A DNA stretch of 64,000 nt. Source: Bromus sterilis. Lineage: Eukaryota > Streptophyta > Magnoliopsida > Poales > Poaceae. Positions 59,473 through 64,000 of this stretch are shown here, piece after piece (position 1 is the stretch's first letter; every line of letters begins with the position of its first letter). The stretch is from the NCBI GenBank assembly GCA_950022295.1, contig OX465601.1:70689501-70753500 (forward strand), written 5' to 3'. The notes beneath the pieces are model-generated. The model did not search any database. It saw only the letters and a program-made list of their open reading frames with translations, and was not told the DNA's origin. The translations under genes and the position numbers were made by a program.

Positions 59473-61159
59473 CCTCTATTAATATATAAAACATTTTAAT
59501 AAATCAAAATAGCCTCTGGGCCCACATGTAAGTCACTGGAATTTATTTAAATCTTCTAAATAATTAAAACCTGACAAGGGGGCCCAGTGGTCAGTGACTC
59601 CAGTGCTAATTAAATCTGTTTAATAAGTTAAAAGGCCAGGGGCCCACTGTCAGTGAGACATATTAATCTAAAGGTTAATTCTTCTATTTGTCCTAACAGA
59701 GATAGTTAGCAGGGGGTGGGGCCCGGCTATCAGTGGCTCATTAGCCACTAACAGAAAACCTGACCTGGAGGACCCACCGGTCAGCCTCACGGAATCCCGC
59801 CGGCGATGAGGAACACGGCGGAGCTCACTGGCGACGACCTAGCGCATGTTCTGGTGGATGGTTTCGCGTGATTCTTGTTCCAATCGAACGAGCAGTTCAA
59901 ACCGCATCGAACGGTAGCCGGAGCGTGGCGCGAGGTGGACGGAATCGAGCTCGGGGTCGACAATGGCGGGCCTGTACGTCGGGCGTCAATGGCGTCTTCT
60001 ACACGGGGGCGAATTTGAGTGCGCCAAGGAGGGGAATGGACTCTACGGTGCTCGGGGAGTGCGCTGGTTCCAAAAGCGTGAGCTAGAACTGCTCGGGTGC
60101 ACGGCTACTACAAAAATGGCAGACGCCGGAGCGAACTAAAAGGGGGTGGCGTCTACACAGTTATCGGGCCGCAACGGGCAGTTGGGGGTGGTGAGGATGC
60201 TCACCACGAGGGCGTAGAGGTGGGCAGCGTGCTCGGGGACGGCTCGGTGCGGGAGGAACTCGGCGGCGATCCGGCGGCTGGAGGTAGACGAAGACGGACG
60301 AATTCACGAGTTGCGGTGCCTCCGGGTTCGATTCCTCGCACGGGGTGAAGTAGTTGATGTCGGCGAATACGTAGGACACGTTGGCGTGGTGACGCGACCT
60401 CACTGGCCGCGTGAGCTCACAGCCATGGCGACGGCGGCTCGGGTGGGATCTTTCCCCGACGACTGCGAGAAGAGGAGGAGGGGAGAAGGAGGAGGAGGAT
60501 GTCCAGGGGGTCGGGGGCGTCTCCCTTATCGCCTCCACGAAGGGAGGGGTCAGGTGGGTGCGGGGCCAGCTCCCCAGCGTCGACGGCGAGCCCGACGCCG
60601 TACGGGAGCAGGTGGGGGGTGGTTGGGGAAGAAGACAAGGGGTGGGGTGGGCTGGGCTGCGGTGGGCCTTGCCCCAGGCGAGTTTTAATCATTTTTCTTT
60701 TTCTTCTTATTTTCCATTCTGTTCTTTTCTGTTAGTAATTAATTTAGTGCCTTTTGCATTTTTGTAAAATGTGTAACCTGGTCCATAATTAGTAATATAT
60801 ATTCCTAGGGTGCCACAAAAAGTTTAGGCTTAAAATAAAACCATTTACTATTTCTTTATAATATTCAATTGTCAAATGGTGCTGTTTTGCTTGGGGTTTG
60901 AATTGTTTGAATTTTCCAGTGGAAAAATAAAATACCATAACCACATGGGCATGACCCAATGATTATTAGTGATTTATAAAAGTGGTCCCATGATTTTTGG
61001 GCAAAGTTTAATTGCAACATATTTCTCATAGCAACCAAAAGGCATTTCTGAATATGATCAGAAGCAAAGTGGGTCATTGCATGTTTTGCATAGTGATTAG
61101 CAACAGTGATTAGTCCACAGTAAAAGTGATTACTGTTACAGGCAACTGAGGGTGTTACA

Positions 61160-61173
61160 AATCTCCCCCACTA
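61160..61173 (-). other. Polypurine tract of H
   Basis: On the minus strand GTGGGGGAGATT directly before the LTR start TGTAACACC; gag-pol ends only about 25 bases upstream. Confidence 0.8.
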
Positions 61174-61195
61174 CAAGAATTCTCGTCCCGAGAAT

Positions 61196-64000
61196 TTAAG
61201 TGGTAGCGAGGAAAAGATCGGGGTATTCATCGCGAAGGCGATCTTCGCGTTCCCAAGTGGCTACATCTTCAGAATGATTCGACCACTGAACCTTGAGGAA
61301 CTTGATGGTCTTGTTGCGGGTTCGACGTTCAGACTGATCGAGAATGCGGCTCGGGTGTTCTCGATAAGTCAAGTCTTGTTGCAGCTCGATCATATCATGC
61401 TCCACTTTGCGGATAGGGTCCTTGAAGCAGCGACGGATTTGCGACACGTGGAAGACATCGTGGACTTGGGAGAGGTTCGGCGGCAATTCCAACCGGTATG
61501 CCACGAGTCCACTCCTGGAAAGGATACGGAACGGGCCAATGTAGCGAGGAGCCAACTTGCCCTTGATACCAAAGCGATGAGTGCCCCTCATGGGAGTATT
61601 CACCAGGTTGATACTCCATTTCACGGTGTTTGCGGTCATAGTTGCTCTTCTGACGAGACTGTGCGGCCTTGAGATTTTCTTGCACAATGCGAACTTGTTC
61701 TTCAGCTTCTTGGACAAGATCCGGTCCGAAGTAGGGTCGTTCCCCAGTTCCTGACCAATTCAGGGGGGTTCGACATTTACGTCCGTATAGAACTTCGAAG
61801 GGGGCCATCTTCAAGCTAGCCTGATAGCTATTGTTGTACGAGAATTCCGCGTACGGGAGGGCATCCTCCCATTTCATGCCGAAAGAAAGGACACAAGCAC
61901 GAAGCATGTCTTCCAGCACTTGATTAACTCGTTCAACTTGGCCTTGAGACTGGGGGTGATAAGCGGTGCTGAGAGACAGACGAGTCCCGAAGGCTTCCAT
62001 GAAACTATTCCAGTATCGTGAGGTGAAAAGGCTGCCACGATCTGAACTGATCTCCATCGGAATACCGTGGAGTGACACAATCCGGGAGATATACAAGTGT
62101 GCTAACTGACTAGCAGTGATCATCTCCTTGACCGGCAGGAAGTGTGCAATCTTGGCGAATCGGTCGATGACGACAAAGATGGCATCGTTACCTTTCTGTG
62201 ACTTAGGAAAACCGGTGACGAAGTCCATCTCGACTTTGTCCCACTTCCAATCAGGAGGAGGGAGTGGTCGCAACCAACCAGCAGGTTTCTGATGTCCGGC
62301 TTTGACGCGACTGCAAACGTCACATTGAGAAACATAGCGGGCGATGTCTTGCTTCATGTAAGGCCACCAGTACCGTTGACGAAGGTCTTTATACATCTTG
62401 GTACTGCCAGGGTGGATTGACAAGGGAGAATTATGGGCTTCTTCCATGATATCTGGACCACAATTAATGATGGTCGGGCTCACAGGAACTACTAAGCGGC
62501 CCTTGAAGTACACAGTATCACCATCATTGGCATCAATGGTAAAAGAGGAGGGCTTTCCTTCTGCGATGTCCTGCTTGATCTTCACGATGTCAGGGGCCAG
62601 AGATTGTCTACTCTTGATGAGGGCGTCGAGTTTTGACTCGAGAACCAGGTTATTGACGTAACCTTGAGGAACAATCTCGAGGTTCAACTTGCGAAACTCT
62701 TCATACAGAAGTGGTTGCTGCACCTGAACCTCAAGTTCAGAACAGTAAGCTTTGCGGCTCAAGGCATCGGCCATCACATTAGCCTTGCCAGGGGTATAAG
62801 AAATATCCATGTTGAAGTCGGCTATTGTCTCGAGCCATCGTTGTTGACGAAGATTCAGGTCTGGCTGAGTAAACAGGTACTTCAGACTTTGGTGGTCGGT
62901 GTAGACCTCGCAACGATTACCGACGAGGTAATGTCGCCACAGCTTCAATGCATAAATTACTGCTGCCAATTTGAGATCATGTGTTGGATATTTGTCTTCG
63001 TGAGCACGCAACTGACGAGAGCCATAAGCAATCACTTTGCGCTCTTGCATTAGGACACAGCCTAATCCTTGACGAGACGCGTCGCAATATATCACGAAGT
63101 CCTTCTGAGTATCAGGGGGAGCGAGCACTGGGGGAGAAGTTAGCTTGTCCTTGAGCGCTTGGAAACTTTCTTGACATTTATCTGTCCACTCAAACTTGAC
63201 GCCTTTGTGAAGCAGATTAGTCAGAGGCCTGGCAATCTTGGAGAAATTCTCGACGAAACGGCGGCAATAGCTAGCGAGCCCGAGGAAACTGCGGACTTGC
63301 TTGACGATCTTGGGAGGAGTCCAGTCAAGAATAGCATGGATACGTTCTGGGGTGACGGCAATGCCATCCTTGGAAATCACATGCCCAAGGTAGGTTACTT
63401 CGGGAAGCCAGAACTCACACTTAGAATACTTAGCGTAGAGTTTGTGTTCTCGAAGCTTCTCCAGTATAAGACGAAGATGTTCAGCATGTTCTTCTTCATT
63501 CTTGGAATATATCAATATATCATCCAAATAAACCACGACGAACTGGTCGAGGTACTCCATGAAAATATAATTCATCAATCTGGAGAAGGTGGCTGGAGCA
63601 TTGGTTAAGCCAAAGGACATGACAGTGTACTCGTATGAACCATGGCGAGTAATGAAGGCAGTCTTCCGAATGTCCTCATCACGGACCCGGATTTGGTGAT
63701 AACCCAACCTCAAGTCGAGTTTAGAAAACACCTTGGATCCGGCAAGTTGATCATACAGATCGTTGATCCGGGGAAGTGGGTATTTTTTCTGGATGGTGGC
63801 TTGGTTAATGGGCCGATAATCTTGGACCAATCGGTTTGTCCCATCGCTCTTCTTGACAAAGAGCGATGGTGCTCCCCAAGCTGAGGAACTGGGGCGAATG
63901 AATCCTTTTTGAAGTGCCTTGTCGATTTCCTCCTTAAGTTCAAGGAGTTCATGTGGCGGCATCTTGTAAGGACGCTTGGCAATAGGAACAATGCCTGACT
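61196..64000 (-). pseudogene. gag-pol: gag-pol of gypsy element H, 3' part (Tekay/Del-type chromovirus)
   Basis: The frame enters the window at 64000 in reverse transcriptase (…IAKRPYKMPPHELLELKEEI…) and is open to about 61600. RT motif YLDD at 63519-63530 is intact. RNase H follows (FVIYCDASRQGLG), then the integrase HHCC finger (AHNSPLSIHPG...CDVC), MDFVTG, SDRG and QGQVERVN of the catalytic core. At about 61596-61603 sequence is missing between GEY and PMRG compared with E (roughly 17 bp, my inference), which shifts the frame. The rest, GIKGKLAPRYIGPFRIL... and a chromodomain-like end with VATWERE, is in the frame ending TAA at 61196. Protease and Gag lie outside. Polymerase parts look capable; the C-terminal domain is out of frame. 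Confidence 0.92.

Larger units (their letters stand above)
56822..61159 (-). mobile_element. 3' LTR of minus-strand gypsy element H
   Basis: On the minus strand it begins TGTAACACCCTCAG at 61159, next to a PPT, and ends ...GGGCGTTACA at 56822. About 4.3 kb, unusually long, so an undetected insertion inside it is possible. It contains CCCCTGCAGGG (57641-57651) and the CCGTGTCCACGG core (within 57605-57621), both in LTR sense orientation. It also has a run of degenerate 'ggcccac..gtcagtgactc' repeats (59448-59792) and a GC-rich part at 60100-60670. Open frames inside it are not genes. Confidence 0.65.

Noticed and set aside
60097..60767. Gly-rich frames of 80-125 codons
   Set aside because: Inside the GC-rich segment of H's LTR, overlapping on both strands.

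Overview
The window is intergenic DNA of a large-genome grass. The Triticeae/Aveneae/Poeae group of Pooideae is the best guess, judged from the LTR families, and the genus cannot be fixed from sequence alone. I see no host gene, rRNA, tRNA gene, CRISPR array or bacterial feature. Essentially every base belongs to LTR retrotransposons, mostly nested, fused or broken. Six groups are present. (1) A Ty3/gypsy family with TGATACGTCC...(CC/GT)ATCA LTRs of about 1.65 kb, a tRNA-Asp-type primer site and PPT AAGCTTGGGGATG. It carries only gag and an aspartic protease domain, followed by about 2.9 kb of conserved non-coding DNA, so it appears non-autonomous (Athila-like by primer and Gag-PR type). (2) One complete but dead Tekay/Del-type chromovirus (TGTAACATCC LTRs, tRNA-iMet primer). 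(3) The 3' end and LTR of a TGATACATCC family. (4) Large TGTC.../TGTAAC... gypsy LTRs: one solo LTR, one fragment, and one attached to a minus-strand gag-pol. (5) The 3' end of a minus-strand Ty1/copia element of SIRE/Maximus-like type with an env-like reading frame. (6) An inverted LTR piece of family 1. Layout from left to right: 1-4953 is the 3' half of a family-1 copy (A), with its LTR cut off. 4954-8820 is a solo LTR. 8821-20249 is the full chromovirus (E). 20250-21884 is the orphan 3' end of a TGATACATCC element. 21885-23857 is a gypsy LTR fragment. 23858-46975 is a chain of family-1 sequence: internal remnant, LTR1, internal C, LTR2, internal K, LTR3. Neighbouring internal regions share one LTR, the pattern expected from recombination between LTRs. 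Inside K's gag reading frame sits a complete later insertion (D, 33301-41769) with a perfect 5-bp target duplication, GTAGT. 46976-50547 is the 3' end of the minus-strand copia element. A family-1 copy (F, 50548-56182) has inserted into its env-like frame. F is cut by an inverted family-1 LTR piece (to 56821), which is in turn cut by a minus-strand gypsy element (H) whose LTR and 3' gag-pol fill the window to its end. Expression potential looks low. Copy F has the longest open frame (638 codons) but carries an upstream 2-bp insertion. E has three single-base deletions and tyrosine in place of the catalytic aspartate in both protease and reverse transcriptase. H keeps an intact YLDD motif but has a short deletion before its C-terminal domain. 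The most interesting points are structural: the shared-LTR chain, a different Gag-PR module (C) under the same LTRs, internal copies of the PPT arranged as hairpins in every family-1 copy, a conserved antisense frame, and a two-palindrome module shared by the LTRs of four gypsy groups.
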